A stretch of DNA of 64,000 nt, taken from NCBI RefSeq assembly GCF_017980685.1, contig NZ_JACXXO010000001.1, forward strand, positions 744,001-808,000, in the 5' to 3' direction. Under the pieces are notes generated by a model, which was not told the DNA's origin, did no database searches, and saw only the letters and a list, made by a program, of their open reading frames with translations. Numbering within the stretch: the stretch's first letter is position 1; each line of letters starts with the position of its first letter. The translations under genes and the position numbers were made by a program. Source of the DNA: Pseudomonas iridis. GTDB taxonomy: Bacteria > Pseudomonadota > Gammaproteobacteria > Pseudomonadales > Pseudomonadaceae. Positions 8,093 to 17,600 of this stretch are shown in pieces.

Positions 8093-9678
8093 CAGTTTGT
8101 CCCTTGCTCGAGCGTGACGGGCCGAGGCATTTCGCGGCGAGTTTTTTTCACGCTGACGGTGTTGCCGACGCGCTGCATTTTCCACGCGGCCCACGCCAGA
8201 AAAACGCCTGTCCCCAGACAGGTCAGGTCGAAACCGGCGAGCACCCAATCGCCCTGCGCAAGCGTTACGCCAAGGTTCCACGGCGTGGTCAGCGCATTGA
8301 TCAAAGGCACCGCAATAAACAGCAAGGCGCCCAACGCCAGCTGTTCAACCCAGGCTTTGCGTCCAGGGCGCAACAACGCATGCGCGACGCTCAAACCCCA
8401 GGCGATAAAGAATGCATTCACTTCCCAATCGGCGCGCCCGGCCAGACTCACGGGCAACAGCCGATTGGCCAGGAAGAACACCGCCACCGCCGTCACCAAC
8501 CCGGCCATGCTGGCAATGTTCAGCACTTCCACCAGCCGCAATTCGAACGGTATGACGCCGCTCTTGGCGTGTTTGAGCTGACGCTTGCCGAGCCAGATCA
8601 CCAGCCCGGTGCCGATCATCGCCGTGCCGGCCAGACCACAGATGAAATACAGCCAGCGCAATACCGGCCCGGCGAAATGGCCCATGTGCAAACCGTAAAA
8701 TGCGCCACCGACGGCCATCGCCACAGGTTGCTCCGGCGTGCTGCCGAGCATCTGCCCAGTGACACCGTTGAAGGTCACCGCGCGACCGAAATCGTGCACC
8801 ACTCGGTCGCCCGCGCGGGACAACACTACCGTGGCATTTGCATTGCCCGGATTGCTCACGGACAGTCGTGCGGTGGTGCCACCCGACCATTGCTCACTGG
8901 CCTTGGCCAGCAATGGCGCCATCGGTGCCAGTGCAGCAGGAATGTTGGCCCGTTCCGGGGTTTTCGACGCAGGAAAAACCTCATCGTAGAACTTGCGAAC
9001 GTCGCCACCATAAGACGCCACGATGCTCGCGGGCATGACCATCGACATGAAAATCACCAGACTGCTGTAGGTGATCATCAAGTGAAACGGCAGCACCAGA
9101 ACGCCCACCGCGTTATGCCCATCGAGCCAGGAACGCTGGCCTTTGCGCGGGCGGAACGTGAAGAAGTCCTTGAAGATTTTTTTGTGGGTGATGATCCCGG
9201 TGATCAGCGCGACAAACATCACCATGGCGGCAATCGTCGCCAGCCAGCGGCCCCATGGATAAGGCATTTGCAGCTGGAAATGGAAGCGGTAGAAGAACTC
9301 GCCGCCCATGCTTTCGCGCCCCTGCACCTCGTCACCGGTTTGCGCGTCGAGGGTTTTCGATTCGAAGCGGCCACGCTCGCCGGGTTTGGCTGGCGCCTGT
9401 TGCCAACGCACGGTCAGGCCGGGATCACGGGCATTGGGCAAGTCGATCAGCCAACGCGTGGCGCCGGCCGCATGTTGTTGCAGGTAATCCTGCGCCAGCG
9501 TCAGGCTCGCCTCGGCATTGATTGGCCATGCGGGAATTTCCGGCTGCATCCAGTGACTGGTTTCGTCGTTGAAGTAAGCCAGGGTTCCGGTCAGGAAAAT
9601 CGCAAACAGCAACCAGCCGAACACCAGCCCGGTCCAGGTGTGCAGCCATGCCATGGCCTGGCGGAAACCCTCTTTCAT
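8092..9678 (-). CDS. PepSY-associated transmembrane protein (putative ferric-siderophore reductase)
   Basis: A 528-residue inner-membrane protein starting MKEGFRQAMAWLHTWTGL; the start overlaps the DUF3649 stop by 4 nt. It has an N-terminal helix (GWLLFAIFLTGTLAYF), a periplasmic PepSY region, then several further helices including LATIAAMVMFVALITGIITH and a C-terminal helix cluster. This is the PepSY_TM family (PiuB/FpvG-like), with family members linked to reduction of iron from siderophores in the periplasm. His residues in the helices (HTWTG, THKK, HGGH-like positions) fit heme binding, but this is inference. It is the central gene of a five-gene minus-strand operon. Confidence 0.88.
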   Translation of the reverse strand: MKEGFRQAMAWLHTWTGLVFGWLLFAIFLTGTLAYFNDETSHWMQPEIPAWPINAEASLTLAQDYLQQHAAGATRWLIDLPNARDPGLTVRWQQAPAKPGERGRFESKTLDAQTGDEVQGRESMGGEFFYRFHFQLQMPYPWGRWLATIAAMVMFVALITGIITHKKIFKDFFTFRPRKGQRSWLDGHNAVGVLVLPFHLMITYSSLVIFMSMVMPASIVASYGGDVRKFYDEVFPASKTPERANIPAALAPMAPLLAKASEQWSGGTTARLSVSNPGNANATVVLSRAGDRVVHDFGRAVTFNGVTGQMLGSTPEQPVAMAVGGAFYGLHMGHFAGPVLRWLYFICGLAGTAMIGTGLVIWLGKRQLKHAKSGVIPFELRLVEVLNIASMAGLVTAVAVFFLANRLLPVSLAGRADWEVNAFFIAWGLSVAHALLRPGRKAWVEQLALGALLFIAVPLINALTTPWNLGVTLAQGDWVLAGFDLTCLGTGVFLAWAAWKMQRVGNTVSVKKTRREMPRPVTLEQGTN

Positions 9679-9980
9679 GCGAAACCCAACCCCCGCGCCG
9701 CGCCGGAAATGGTCGCCAGAATCACACTCGGCACCAGCAAACCGACCCATGCCGACCACGCCGTGCGACAGGCAAAACACCAAAGCACCGCGACCAGATA
9801 GACCAGAAAGGAAACGGTCATGCCCGTCACTACGGCTTCGGCGCGGCTCAATGGCAGCCACATCGTCAGGGTGACACTGGCCAGTGCGGCCACCAGATAG
9901 CCGCCAAACACCGCCGCCAGCACCCGCGAGGTAACGGCCAGACGATAGGACAGCGGGAGTGTGGCGAGTTTGGCTTTCAT
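9675..9980 (-). CDS. DUF3649 membrane protein (iron-uptake associated)
   Basis: A 101-residue protein of the DUF3649 family with three predicted helices (VLAAVFGGYLVAALASVTL, GMTVSFLVYLVAVLWCF, VGLLVPSVILATISGAA). The chosen start MKAKLATL at 9980 is preceded by AGGG at 8 nt; an upstream in-frame ATG at 10016 has no good ribosome site. It is the first gene of the minus-strand operon and has a Fur-box-like site about 60 bp upstream. Confidence 0.85.
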   Translation of the reverse strand: MKAKLATLPLSYRLAVTSRVLAAVFGGYLVAALASVTLTMWLPLSRAEAVVTGMTVSFLVYLVAVLWCFACRTAWSAWVGLLVPSVILATISGAARGLGFA

Positions 9981-10038
9981 GTTTCGACCCTGAAACGAAA
10001 AACGTCCGGCCGACAAGCCGGACCAACAGGCGATCGAG

Positions 10039-10057
10039 TTTAATGATAAATATTCTC
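10039..10057. promoter_or_regulatory. Fur box-like site between divergent iron operons
   Basis: The 19 bases TTTAATGATAAATATTCTC match 14 of 19 positions of the consensus GATAATGATAATCATTATC. The site lies 59 bp before the DUF3649 start (minus strand) and 114 bp before the fecI start (plus strand). One Fur site could therefore repress both operons when iron is sufficient. This is a by-eye match; no matrix scoring was done. Confidence 0.75.
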
Positions 10058-10171
10058 ATATGCAAAAGCATCTGATTGCCGGCAAGCCACCTGCGCCCCT
10101 ACAATGCGAACCATTCTTGTTCTCTAACGCATGCTTTCTGCCGCAGAGCGAAAGCGCCCGGAGCACTACCG

Positions 10172-10660
10172 TTGCCATCCGCCCATCCCGTCGAATCGCT
10201 TTATCAGGCTCACCACAGCTGGCTTACCGGCTGGCTGCGGCGCAAGCTCGGCTGCCCGGACAGCGCGGCGGATCTGGCGCAGGACACCTTTATCAAAGTG
10301 CTCACCGCGCGCGAGCCACCGGTGATCATCGAACCACGCGCCTTCCTCACCACTCTCGCCAAACGGGTTTTGTTCAATCACTACCGCCGCCAGGATCTGG
10401 AGCGCGCCTATCTGGAAACATTGGCGCAGATGCCGGACGTGGTGGCGCCGTCGGAAGAAGACAAAGCAATCATCCTGCAAACCCTGATCGAGCTGGATCA
10501 GTTGCTCGATGGTCTGCCACGTCAGGTCAAACGCGCATTTCTATTGGCGCAGATCGATGGCCTGACCTACCCGCAGATCGCCGCCGAACTGGATATTTCC
10601 GTGGCCACGGTCAAACGTCATCTGAACAAAGCGGCGCTGCGCTGCTATTTCGCGCTATGA
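10172..10660 (+). CDS. fecI: ECF sigma factor FecI
   Basis: A 162-residue ECF sigma factor if it starts at TTG 10172, which has GGAG 8 nt upstream and begins LPSAHPVESLYQAHHSWLTG, the usual FecI N-terminus. An ATG at 10076 in the same frame would add 32 residues with no family resemblance. Region 2 (DSAADLAQDTFIKVL, FLTTLAKRVLFNHYRR) and region 4 (LLDGLPRQVKRAFLLAQIDG, ELDISVATVKRHLNKA) are intact. It directs transcription of fecA in response to the ferric citrate receptor. The stop overlaps the fecR start (ATGA). Confidence 0.92.
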   Translation: MPSAHPVESLYQAHHSWLTGWLRRKLGCPDSAADLAQDTFIKVLTAREPPVIIEPRAFLTTLAKRVLFNHYRRQDLERAYLETLAQMPDVVAPSEEDKAIILQTLIELDQLLDGLPRQVKRAFLLAQIDGLTYPQIAAELDISVATVKRHLNKAALRCYFAL

Positions 10661-11589
10661 ATCAAGCGCCGGATTTTTCCTCGCAAGTGGCTGAGCAAGC
10701 GGTGCACTGGCTGATGGAAGTGCAGCAAGGCACGCTGACCGCGCGCCAGCAACTGGCGTTGCAGCAGTGGCTGGATGCCCACAGTGAGCACCGCCGCGCG
10801 TGGGAACACATTCAACGAGTCAACCAGCGTTTACGCGGTGTTTCTTCACCGCTGGCGCATGCGGCATTGAACAGGCCGAAGTCCGGCAGCCGACGTCAGG
10901 CACTGAAACTGCTGCTGATTCTCGGCGCCGGTTCTGCCGCCACCTGGGGCCTGCGCGAGCACAATCCGCTGCCTCCGCTGCTCGCCGATTACCGCAGCCC
11001 GATTGGCCAGCGTCGCAAGATCGGGCTGGGGGCGGACGATCAGTTGCAACTGAACACGGGCAGTGCGGCAGACGTGCGCGTCGATCAACGGTTGATCCGC
11101 TTGCTGGAAGGCGAAATCCTCCTGACGGCCGCGCAACCGTTCGAAATACACACCGCGCAGGGCATTCTGAAAACCCGGGGCGCAAGGCTCAATGTGCGGC
11201 AATTTGCCGACCGCACACAGGTTGCGCTGTTTGCAGGTCAAGTCGAACTGGCCACCAGCGAACGCGCGCCGATGCTGCTGCCCGTCGCTCGCCAACTGAG
11301 TTTCACCACGACTGCCGCCAGCGACGCCAAACCACTGGACGCCAACAGCGGCGCCTGGGCGGACGGCATGTTGGTGGCCGCGCATATGCGCCTCGGCGAC
11401 TTCCTCGAAGAACTGGGCCGCTACCGGCGCGGGCAGCTCAATTGCGATGCCAAGGTTGCCGGGTTGCTGATCTCCGGGACGTATCCGCTGGACGACAGTG
11501 AGCGGATTCTCGATCTGCTGGAAATCAGCTTGCCGGTGAAGGTGAAGCGCTTTACCCGCTATTGGGTCAGCGTCGAGGCGCGGGTGTAA
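10657..11589 (+). CDS. fecR: FecR, transmembrane regulator of FecI
   Basis: A 310-residue protein. The N-terminal cytoplasmic region (EQAVHWLMEVQQGTLTARQ, LQQWLDAHSEHRRAWEHIQ) is followed by one membrane segment near residues 80-95 (ALKLLLILGAGSAATWGL) and the periplasmic FecR domain (DYRSPIGQRRKIGLGADDQ, EGEILLTAAQPFEI). The C-terminus has an STN-like region (LISGTYPLDDSERILDLLE). It receives the signal from FecA and activates FecI. Translationally coupled to fecI by a 4-nt overlap and followed by fecA after 106 bp. Confidence 0.93.
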   Translation: MNQAPDFSSQVAEQAVHWLMEVQQGTLTARQQLALQQWLDAHSEHRRAWEHIQRVNQRLRGVSSPLAHAALNRPKSGSRRQALKLLLILGAGSAATWGLREHNPLPPLLADYRSPIGQRRKIGLGADDQLQLNTGSAADVRVDQRLIRLLEGEILLTAAQPFEIHTAQGILKTRGARLNVRQFADRTQVALFAGQVELATSERAPMLLPVARQLSFTTTAASDAKPLDANSGAWADGMLVAAHMRLGDFLEELGRYRRGQLNCDAKVAGLLISGTYPLDDSERILDLLEISLPVKVKRFTRYWVSVEARV

Positions 11590-11651
11590 CCGCAGGCTGC
11601 GATCTTTTGATCTTGAAAATAAATGAGCCGTTTTTCAGATCTGGCGTGACA

Positions 11652-11682
11652 GAGAAGGAAAGCCCCTTGATTCAACCTTCTC
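11652..11682 (+). promoter_or_regulatory. Stem-loop in the fecR-fecA intergenic region
   Basis: GAGAAGG and CCTTCTC (7 bp, 17-nt spacer) flank the sequence just before the fecA ribosome site. In enteric bacteria a stem-loop and a FecI-dependent promoter lie between fecR and fecA; this is the equivalent place. GGAAAGCC within it may be part of a FecI-type promoter, but I could not assign -35 and -10 with confidence. Confidence 0.4.
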
Positions 11683-11695
11683 AGGATCATCCACC

Positions 11696-14029
11696 ATGCA
11701 CCCCACCCGCCTCACGCCACTGGCCCGCTGCCTGCGCAATCTCATCCTCGGCGCCAGCCTGAGCTTCAGCGCCCTGCCCGCTGCAATGGCCAGCGATGCC
11801 AAGGCGTTTCACATCGCACCGTCTTCGCTGGAAAACGCCCTTAATCAATTCGGCCGTGAAGCCGGGGTGCTGATTTCTTTCGGTTCGCAAGTCACCAGCG
11901 GCGTGCAAAGCCGTGGTCTGGAAGGTAATTACACGACCGAGCAAGGTCTGGATGCATTACTCGAGGGCACCGGTTTGCAAGCCCGCGCCGAGGGCAACAA
12001 CGCTTTCAGCCTGCAACCGGTCAATGATGCAGCGCTGGAGCTGGACACCTCGAAAGTCGTCGGCGACTGGCTCGGCGACGCCGCGCAGATCAACGTGTTT
12101 GAACATCCCGGCGCCCGCGACGTGATCCGCCGCGAAGAGTTCGAACGCCAGGGTGCAACTCAGGCACGCGATGTGCTCAACCGTATCCCCGGCGTCAACG
12201 CTCCGGAAAACAACGGCACCGGCAGCCATGACATGGCGCTGAATTTCGGCATCCGTGGTTTGAACCCGCGCTTGGCGGCACGCTCGACCGTGTTGATGGA
12301 CGGCATCCCGGTGCCGTTCGCGCCTTACGGTCAGCCGCAGTTGTCGTTCGCGCCCATCAGCATGGGCAACATGGACGCCGTGGACGTGGTGCGCGGCGGC
12401 GGTGCAGTACGTTACGGCCCGCAGAACGTCGGCGGCGTCGTCAACTTCGTCACTCGCGCGATTCCTGACGAGCCGACGGTCAAGGGGGGCTTTCAGACCG
12501 AGACCAGCCCTTCGTCGAGCCACGACGGCTTCAAGACCAGCGCCAATCTGCTGGCCGGCGGCACCAACGCCAACGGTCTGGGCGGCGCCCTTCTGTATTC
12601 CGGCACCCGCGGTGGCGACTGGCGCGAACACAGCGACACTGAAATCGACGACCTGATCCTCAAGGGCAAATATCAGCTCGACGATGCCAACAGCTTCAAC
12701 GCCATGGCCCAGTATTACGAAGGTAAAGCAGACATGCCCGGCGGTTTGAACGTCGCTGATTACGATGCCGATCCGTACCAATCGACGCGCCCGAAAGACC
12801 AGTTCTGGGGCCGTCGCACGATGTTCAACTTCGGTTATCGCTATCAGGAAGATCGCCGCGAATTCACCGCCAACACGTTCTTTACCAAAACCCTGCGCAG
12901 CGGTTATCTGGATCAGGGCACATTCCTGTCGCTGTCGCCACGCGAGTATTGGGTGCGCGGTTTCGAAACCCGTTTCGCCCAAGGCTTCGACCTCGGCCCG
13001 ACCAGCCATGAAGTCGGCGTCGGCTACCGCTACATCAACGAGGCCGGCCACGAATTGCGCTATCGCACGCCGATCGCCAGCAACGAATACCCGACCACCA
13101 ACAGCCGTAACGACCGCGACACTCGGGGCGGCACCGAGGCCAATGCATTCTTCGTCGACGACCGTATCGACATCGGCAAATGGACGATCACCCCGGGCGT
13201 GCGCTACGAGATGATCGAATCCCGGCAGACCAACAACCTGACCAACGTCAAATACAAGGGCGACTACAACACCGCACTGCCGGCGTTGAACGTGCTTTAT
13301 CACCTGACGGATAGCTGGAATCTGTACGCCAACACCGAAGGCTCGTTCGGCAGCGTGCAGTACAGCCAGATGCCCAACCGCGTGACCAGTGGTGAGGTCA
13401 AACCCGAGAAGGCCCGCACCTGGGAACTCGGCACTCGCTATGACAACGGCGCATTGCGCGCGGAAATCGGTGCGTTCCTGATCAACTTCGACAACCAGTA
13501 CGAAAGCAACCAAACCAACGATTCGGTGATCGCCCGTGGTGAAACTCGCCATCAAGGCATCGAGACCAGCATCAATTACGCGCTCGATGACTTGAGCCCG
13601 GCACTGGCCGGCTTCGACGTCTATGCCTCCTACGCCTATGTTGACGCGTCCATCCGCGAAGATGGACCGAACAAGGGTAATCGCGTGCCGTTCTCTTCCA
13701 AACACAAAGGCACGGTTGGCGTCGGTTATACCGAAGGGCCGTGGAAGTTGAATCTGGACAGCAGCTTCCAAAGCGACCAGTTCGCCGACAACGCCAACAC
13801 CTCAAAAGAAAGCGCTGACGGCAGCACCGGCAAGATCCCGGGCTACATGCTGTTCAGCAGCCGTGCGGGTTACGACTTCGGGCCGCAACTGTCGGATTTG
13901 AATGTGGCGGTGGGCGTGAAGAACATCTTCAACACGCAGTACTTCACGCGGTCGTTCGATGACAACAACAAAGGGAAGTATGTGGGTGAGCCGCGCACGG
14001 TTTATGTGCAGACATCTGTGGCGTTCTGA
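11696..14029 (+). CDS. fecA: Ferric citrate TonB-dependent receptor FecA
   Basis: A 777-residue outer-membrane receptor. It has a signal peptide ending PAAMAS, an STN domain (FHIAPSSLENALNQFGREAG, about residues 37-110), a TonB-box region and a plug with ARDVIRREEFERQGATQARD, NRIPGVNAPENNGTGSHD and RSTVLMDGIPVPFAPYGQPQ, then a barrel ending in Phe. These segments are very close to the remembered E. coli FecA sequence, as are later ones (LYANTEGSFGSVQYSQ, KARTWELGTRYDNGAL), so the ferric dicitrate assignment is firm. The STN domain signals through FecR to FecI. No fecBCDE permease genes are in the window. Confidence 0.95.
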   Translation: MHPTRLTPLARCLRNLILGASLSFSALPAAMASDAKAFHIAPSSLENALNQFGREAGVLISFGSQVTSGVQSRGLEGNYTTEQGLDALLEGTGLQARAEGNNAFSLQPVNDAALELDTSKVVGDWLGDAAQINVFEHPGARDVIRREEFERQGATQARDVLNRIPGVNAPENNGTGSHDMALNFGIRGLNPRLAARSTVLMDGIPVPFAPYGQPQLSFAPISMGNMDAVDVVRGGGAVRYGPQNVGGVVNFVTRAIPDEPTVKGGFQTETSPSSSHDGFKTSANLLAGGTNANGLGGALLYSGTRGGDWREHSDTEIDDLILKGKYQLDDANSFNAMAQYYEGKADMPGGLNVADYDADPYQSTRPKDQFWGRRTMFNFGYRYQEDRREFTANTFFTKTLRSGYLDQGTFLSLSPREYWVRGFETRFAQGFDLGPTSHEVGVGYRYINEAGHELRYRTPIASNEYPTTNSRNDRDTRGGTEANAFFVDDRIDIGKWTITPGVRYEMIESRQTNNLTNVKYKGDYNTALPALNVLYHLTDSWNLYANTEGSFGSVQYSQMPNRVTSGEVKPEKARTWELGTRYDNGALRAEIGAFLINFDNQYESNQTNDSVIARGETRHQGIETSINYALDDLSPALAGFDVYASYAYVDASIREDGPNKGNRVPFSSKHKGTVGVGYTEGPWKLNLDSSFQSDQFADNANTSKESADGSTGKIPGYMLFSSRAGYDFGPQLSDLNVAVGVKNIFNTQYFTRSFDDNNKGKYVGEPRTVYVQTSVAF

Positions 14030-14042
14030 TGTTTTGAAAAGC

Positions 14043-14350
14043 CCCTCACCCTAACCCTCTCCCAGAGGGAGAGGGGACTGATTGGGGGATGCTGCAGAGA
14101 TACGCCGACCTGATAATGCTTCACCGAATCCGTAATCGACGCGGTATTTCAGGTCGAAGCAATAAACCAGACACCTCGATCGGCCCCCTCTCCCTCCGGG
14201 AGAGAGGGCTGATTGGGGGATGCTGCAGACATACGCCGATCTGATAATGCTTCGCCGAATCCGTAATCGACGCGGTATTTCAGGTCGAAGCAATAAACCA
14301 GACACCTCGATCGGCCCCCTCTCCCTCCGGGAGAGGGCTGGGGTGAGGGT
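14043..14350. repeat. 131-bp tandem duplication inside an inverted-repeat-bounded intergenic element
   Basis: Two near-identical 131-bp units start at 14078 and 14209, with about three substitutions over the core. The outer ends, CCTCACCCTAACCCTCTCCC near 14044 and its near-complement GGGAGAGGGCTGGGGTGAGG near 14329, form a terminal inverted repeat; GGGAGAG motifs also flank each unit. It carries no convincing gene. It fills most of the 421 bp between fecA and the RaiA-like gene and looks like a small non-autonomous repeat that duplicated in place. Confidence 0.8.
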
Positions 14351-14390
14351 TTGGAGCCTGAGCCGTGCACAACCTCCAGCAACACCACAA

Positions 14391-14421
14391 ACAAAAACGG
14401 GCCTGCATCAGCAGGCCCGTT
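14391..14421 (-). terminator. Intrinsic terminator of the RaiA/HPF-like gene
   Basis: A 10-bp GC-rich stem (ACGGGCCTGC / GCAGGCCCGT, 4-nt loop). Read on the minus strand it is followed by TTTTTGTTTG, so it terminates the gene ending at 14451. Confidence 0.9.
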
Positions 14422-14450
14422 CTCATTGGGTGACTTGAATAATCAGCGCA

Positions 14451-14855
14451 TCAACTGTTGATCGCTGCCTGTTCGTTCTCTAGAAACTCTTCTTCCAGCA
14501 GCGAATCGTTCGCTTTGCTGAACGGCACCACAGCGGCGCGTGGTTTACCTCGCAGTTTGCCAAAAAGGTGTTCCAGCGCGTGCTCGAGTTTTTCGGCAGC
14601 GCCATCGATCGCCAGTTCCAGCGAATCGGCTTTATGGGTAACGGAAACCGGTTGATGGCCTTTTGGCCGCGCTTCCAGTTGGCAGCGCAAGTCATGGGGA
14701 CCTGGTTTGTCACCGTTCTCGTCGCTCAGATGGACTTCGACACGGGTAAGGTCTTCTTCATAACGTTCGAGCGTGCTCTCAATGGTGGTGCGTACCCACT
14801 CCTCCAGTCGTTGACTACTTTGAATATGGTTATCGCTGTTGACTTGGATTTGCAT
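14451..14855 (-). CDS. HPF/RaiA-family ribosome-associated protein
   Basis: A 134-residue protein of the sigma-54 modulation/S30EA family. It has the N-terminal MQIQVNSDNHIQSSQRLEEW strand-helix, an acidic VEVHLSDENGDKPGPHDLRC motif and the DSLELAIDGAAEKLEHALE helix, then a short acidic tail. Family members bind the small ribosomal subunit and stabilise or hibernate ribosomes under stress. It differs from the hpf found in the rpoN cluster, so it is probably a second paralogue. It stands alone with its own terminator. Confidence 0.88.
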   Translation of the reverse strand: MQIQVNSDNHIQSSQRLEEWVRTTIESTLERYEEDLTRVEVHLSDENGDKPGPHDLRCQLEARPKGHQPVSVTHKADSLELAIDGAAEKLEHALEHLFGKLRGKPRAAVVPFSKANDSLLEEEFLENEQAAINS

Positions 14856-15055
14856 AGTTCATCCCTTATTTCAGCTAGCTCGCGAGGGGCCTCGAATTGA
14901 ATTTCCTGACCCCTTGGTTACAACAATCGGCCCGACCGTCGAACATTTCAACCCCTGAAAAAAGATAAATATTCATTCGCAGAAAAAGCCGGACAACCGG
15001 ACAAAGCACTGGTAAGGTCGGGAGTTGGGTCGCCATGCCTTCCTGCAAAATCTGC

Positions 15056-16003
15056 TCACAATTGCCCGTCGTTCAACGGGTGCAAGCTGCGAAAAATCCC
15101 TGCCTCCTCTACCAGCCAGTCATGCACTGCACGCACGCCCGGATGACTCAACGCGCCCGGCGCATACAGCAACACGTAACGTTTGTGATTGGGCACCGAT
15201 AGCCCGAACGGCACGATCAACGCGCCCCGCTCCAGCTCATCATTGAGCAATGTGCGCCGCGCAATCGCGACGCCCATGCCGGCAATTGCCGCTTCGATGG
15301 TCAGGTGATTGCGATTGAAGGTATGCCCACGCCGCACGTCGGCGCCTTCGAAGCCGATCGCATTCAAATAAAATTCCCATTCCGCATATTCATAACTGCC
15401 GCGCCAGGCGGTGATGTCGTGCAACAAGGGGAAATGCACCAGGTCCACCGGCCCGTGCAGCGGCGGGCGACCGCGCAAGAGGCTTGGCGCGCACACCGGG
15501 AAAATCTGCTCATCGAGCAACGCTGTGGATAACAAACCCGGATAACTGCCGTCGTTCAGGTCGATGGCCAAATCGAAATCGCCCTCATGCAACGGCACGC
15601 TGCTGTCCTCGGCCACCAGTCGCAACTGGATGTCCGGGTAACGCTGCTGTAAACGCGGCAAACGCGGCGTCAGCCATTTGCTGAGGAACGATGGAATGGA
15701 ACGCACCCGCAGGATCCCGCTGATCATCCCGGCATCCAGTCGACGCAATTCGGCGTCGATGCTGCCGTACGCCTCATTCACCGTGATCGCCAGCCGCTGG
15801 CCTTCCGCACTCAATTCCACGCCCCGCGCACGCCGGTGAAACAGCCGAAAGCCGAGGCGCTCTTCCAGTTGGCGGATTTGCTGGCTGACCGCGCCCGGCG
15901 TGATGTGCAGCTCTTCAGCACAACGGGTGAAGGAAAGGTGCCGCGCGGCACAGGAAAACACCTGCAGCCAGACGTAGGTCTGCGCATGCAATTGACGACT
16001 CAT
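15056..16003 (-). CDS. LysR-family regulator (GcvA-like), divergent from serine dehydratase
   Basis: A 315-residue LysR regulator. It has the N-terminal winged helix-turn-helix (FSCAARHLSFTRCAEELHIT, GAVSQQIRQLEERLGFRLF) and a C-terminal effector domain (LRVRSIPSFLSKWLTPRLP). The helix-turn-helix and the early domain resemble GcvA/AmpR-type regulators. It is divergent from the serine dehydratase gene, with 135 bp between the starts, so control of that gene is likely. The effector is unknown, though serine or glycine is the obvious guess. Confidence 0.9.
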   Translation of the reverse strand: MSRQLHAQTYVWLQVFSCAARHLSFTRCAEELHITPGAVSQQIRQLEERLGFRLFHRRARGVELSAEGQRLAITVNEAYGSIDAELRRLDAGMISGILRVRSIPSFLSKWLTPRLPRLQQRYPDIQLRLVAEDSSVPLHEGDFDLAIDLNDGSYPGLLSTALLDEQIFPVCAPSLLRGRPPLHGPVDLVHFPLLHDITAWRGSYEYAEWEFYLNAIGFEGADVRRGHTFNRNHLTIEAAIAGMGVAIARRTLLNDELERGALIVPFGLSVPNHKRYVLLYAPGALSHPGVRAVHDWLVEEAGIFRSLHPLNDGQL

Positions 16004-16138
16004 CGTTTAGTCCTGCTAAAGGCTGTCTTAGGAAGTTTCGTTGGTCACGTCCGACCGAGCGAGGCAGTATCGCCGACATTGCGCTTGTCCGACAAAAAAT
16101 GGCAGCGATTCCTCCTCCATTGCTTGTAAGGGTTTAGC

Positions 16139-17515
16139 ATGGCTATCAGTGTTTTCGATCTATTCAAAGTGGGCATCGGCCCGTCCAGTTCCCACACCGT
16201 CGGCCCGATGCGCGCGGCCGCGACCTTTGCTCAAGCGCTGAGCGATCAACGTCTGCTCAATGATGTGTACCGCGTTGAAATCCGTTTATACGGGTCGCTG
16301 TCGGCCACCGGCGTGGGTCACGCCACCGACCGCGCCACGATCATGGGCCTGATGGGCGAATGGCCGGACAGCATCGACCCGACGACCATCGATGCGCGCA
16401 TCGAGCAACTGCGCCACACCGGGCAACTGCCCCTCGCCGACGGACGGTCGATTGCCTTCGACTGGCAACGCGATCTCCTGCTGCTGGACGAGAGCCTGCC
16501 CTACCACCCCAATGCCATGTCGCTGACAGCCTTTGGCGAATCTGCCGAGCTGTTCACGCAGACGTACTACTCGGTCGGCGGCGGCTTCATCATCGAAGCG
16601 GCGGAAGCTGAATCAGGTGTCGCGCCGTCGGGTGACGTAGTGTTGCCTTACGATTTTTCCAGCGCCGCCGAGCTGTTGTCGCTGTGCAAGCAGCACAACC
16701 TGCGGGTGTCCGAGCTGATGATGGCCAATGAACGTGCCTGGCGCAGCGATGCGGACATCCGTCAGGGTTTGCTGCATATCTGGTCGGTGATGCGCGAGTG
16801 CGTCGAGCAGGGCCTGCGCCACGAAGGCATCCTCCCCGGCGGTCTGAAGGTGCCGCGCCGTGCAGCAAAACTGCATCGCAGCCTGCTGGAAATCGGCAAA
16901 CCGAATGTGATCAGCTCGACGCTGTCGGCGATGGAATGGGTCAACCTGTTCGCCCTCGCCGTCAACGAAGAAAACGCTGCCGGCGGGCGCATGGTCACCG
17001 CGCCGACCAACGGCGCGGCGGGGATCATTCCGGCGGTTTTGCACTACTACATGAAATTCAACCCGGACGCGTCTGACGATGACGTCGTCGCTTTCTTCCT
17101 GTCCGCGGCCGCCGTCGGCATTCTGTGCAAGAAAAATGCGTCGATCTCTGGTGCCGAAGTCGGTTGTCAGGGCGAAGTCGGCTCGGCCTGCGCCATGGCT
17201 GCCGCCGGCCTGGCCGAAATACTCGGCGCCACTCCCGAGCAACTGGAAAACGCAGCCGAAATCGGCCTGGAACACAATCTTGGCCTGACCTGCGACCCGG
17301 TCGGCGGCCTCGTGCAAGTGCCGTGCATCGAACGCAATGCGATCGCTGCGGTGAAGGCCATCAATGCCACACAAATGGCCCTGCGTGGCGACGGTAACCA
17401 CTTCATCTCACTCGACCGGGTGATCCGCACCATGCGCGATACCGGCGCCGACATGCATGACAAATACAAAGAGACTTCACGGGGCGGTCTGGCGGTGAAC
17501 TGGGTGGAGTGCTGA
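16139..17515 (+). CDS. sdaA: L-serine ammonia-lyase (iron-sulfur, single chain)
   Basis: A 458-residue protein of normal length. It begins [20 protein letters not shown], the alpha/beta domain motif ([14 protein letters not shown]) of the single-chain type. The catalytic domain has the cysteine ligands of the 4Fe-4S cluster in [20 protein letters not shown] and [20 protein letters not shown]. It deaminates L-serine to pyruvate and ammonia in the cytoplasm. Pseudomonas often has two copies, so the choice of sdaA over sdaB is uncertain. A strong hairpin follows. Confidence 0.95.
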   Translation: MAISVFDLFKVGIGPSSSHTVGPMRAAATFAQALSDQRLLNDVYRVEIRLYGSLSATGVGHATDRATIMGLMGEWPDSIDPTTIDARIEQLRHTGQLPLADGRSIAFDWQRDLLLLDESLPYHPNAMSLTAFGESAELFTQTYYSVGGGFIIEAAEAESGVAPSGDVVLPYDFSSAAELLSLCKQHNLRVSELMMANERAWRSDADIRQGLLHIWSVMRECVEQGLRHEGILPGGLKVPRRAAKLHRSLLEIGKPNVISSTLSAMEWVNLFALAVNEENAAGGRMVTAPTNGAAGIIPAVLHYYMKFNPDASDDDVVAFFLSAAAVGILCKKNASISGAEVGCQGEVGSACAMAAAGLAEILGATPEQLENAAEIGLEHNLGLTCDPVGGLVQVPCIERNAIAAVKAINATQMALRGDGNHFISLDRVIRTMRDTGADMHDKYKETSRGGLAVNWVEC

Positions 17516-17567
17516 TCCGCCTGACTGCACTGTCTGCGCTCACCTGCCCGAAAATAGACCAGAAATG

Positions 17568-17600
17568 AACAAGGCGAGCCCAGTGCTCGCCTTGTTCTTG
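17568..17600 (+). terminator. Terminator of the serine dehydratase gene
   Basis: A perfect 12-bp stem (AACAAGGCGAGC / GCTCGCCTTGTT) with a 5-nt loop, followed by CTTG. The T-tract is short, but the AA/TT arms help. Confidence 0.8.
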
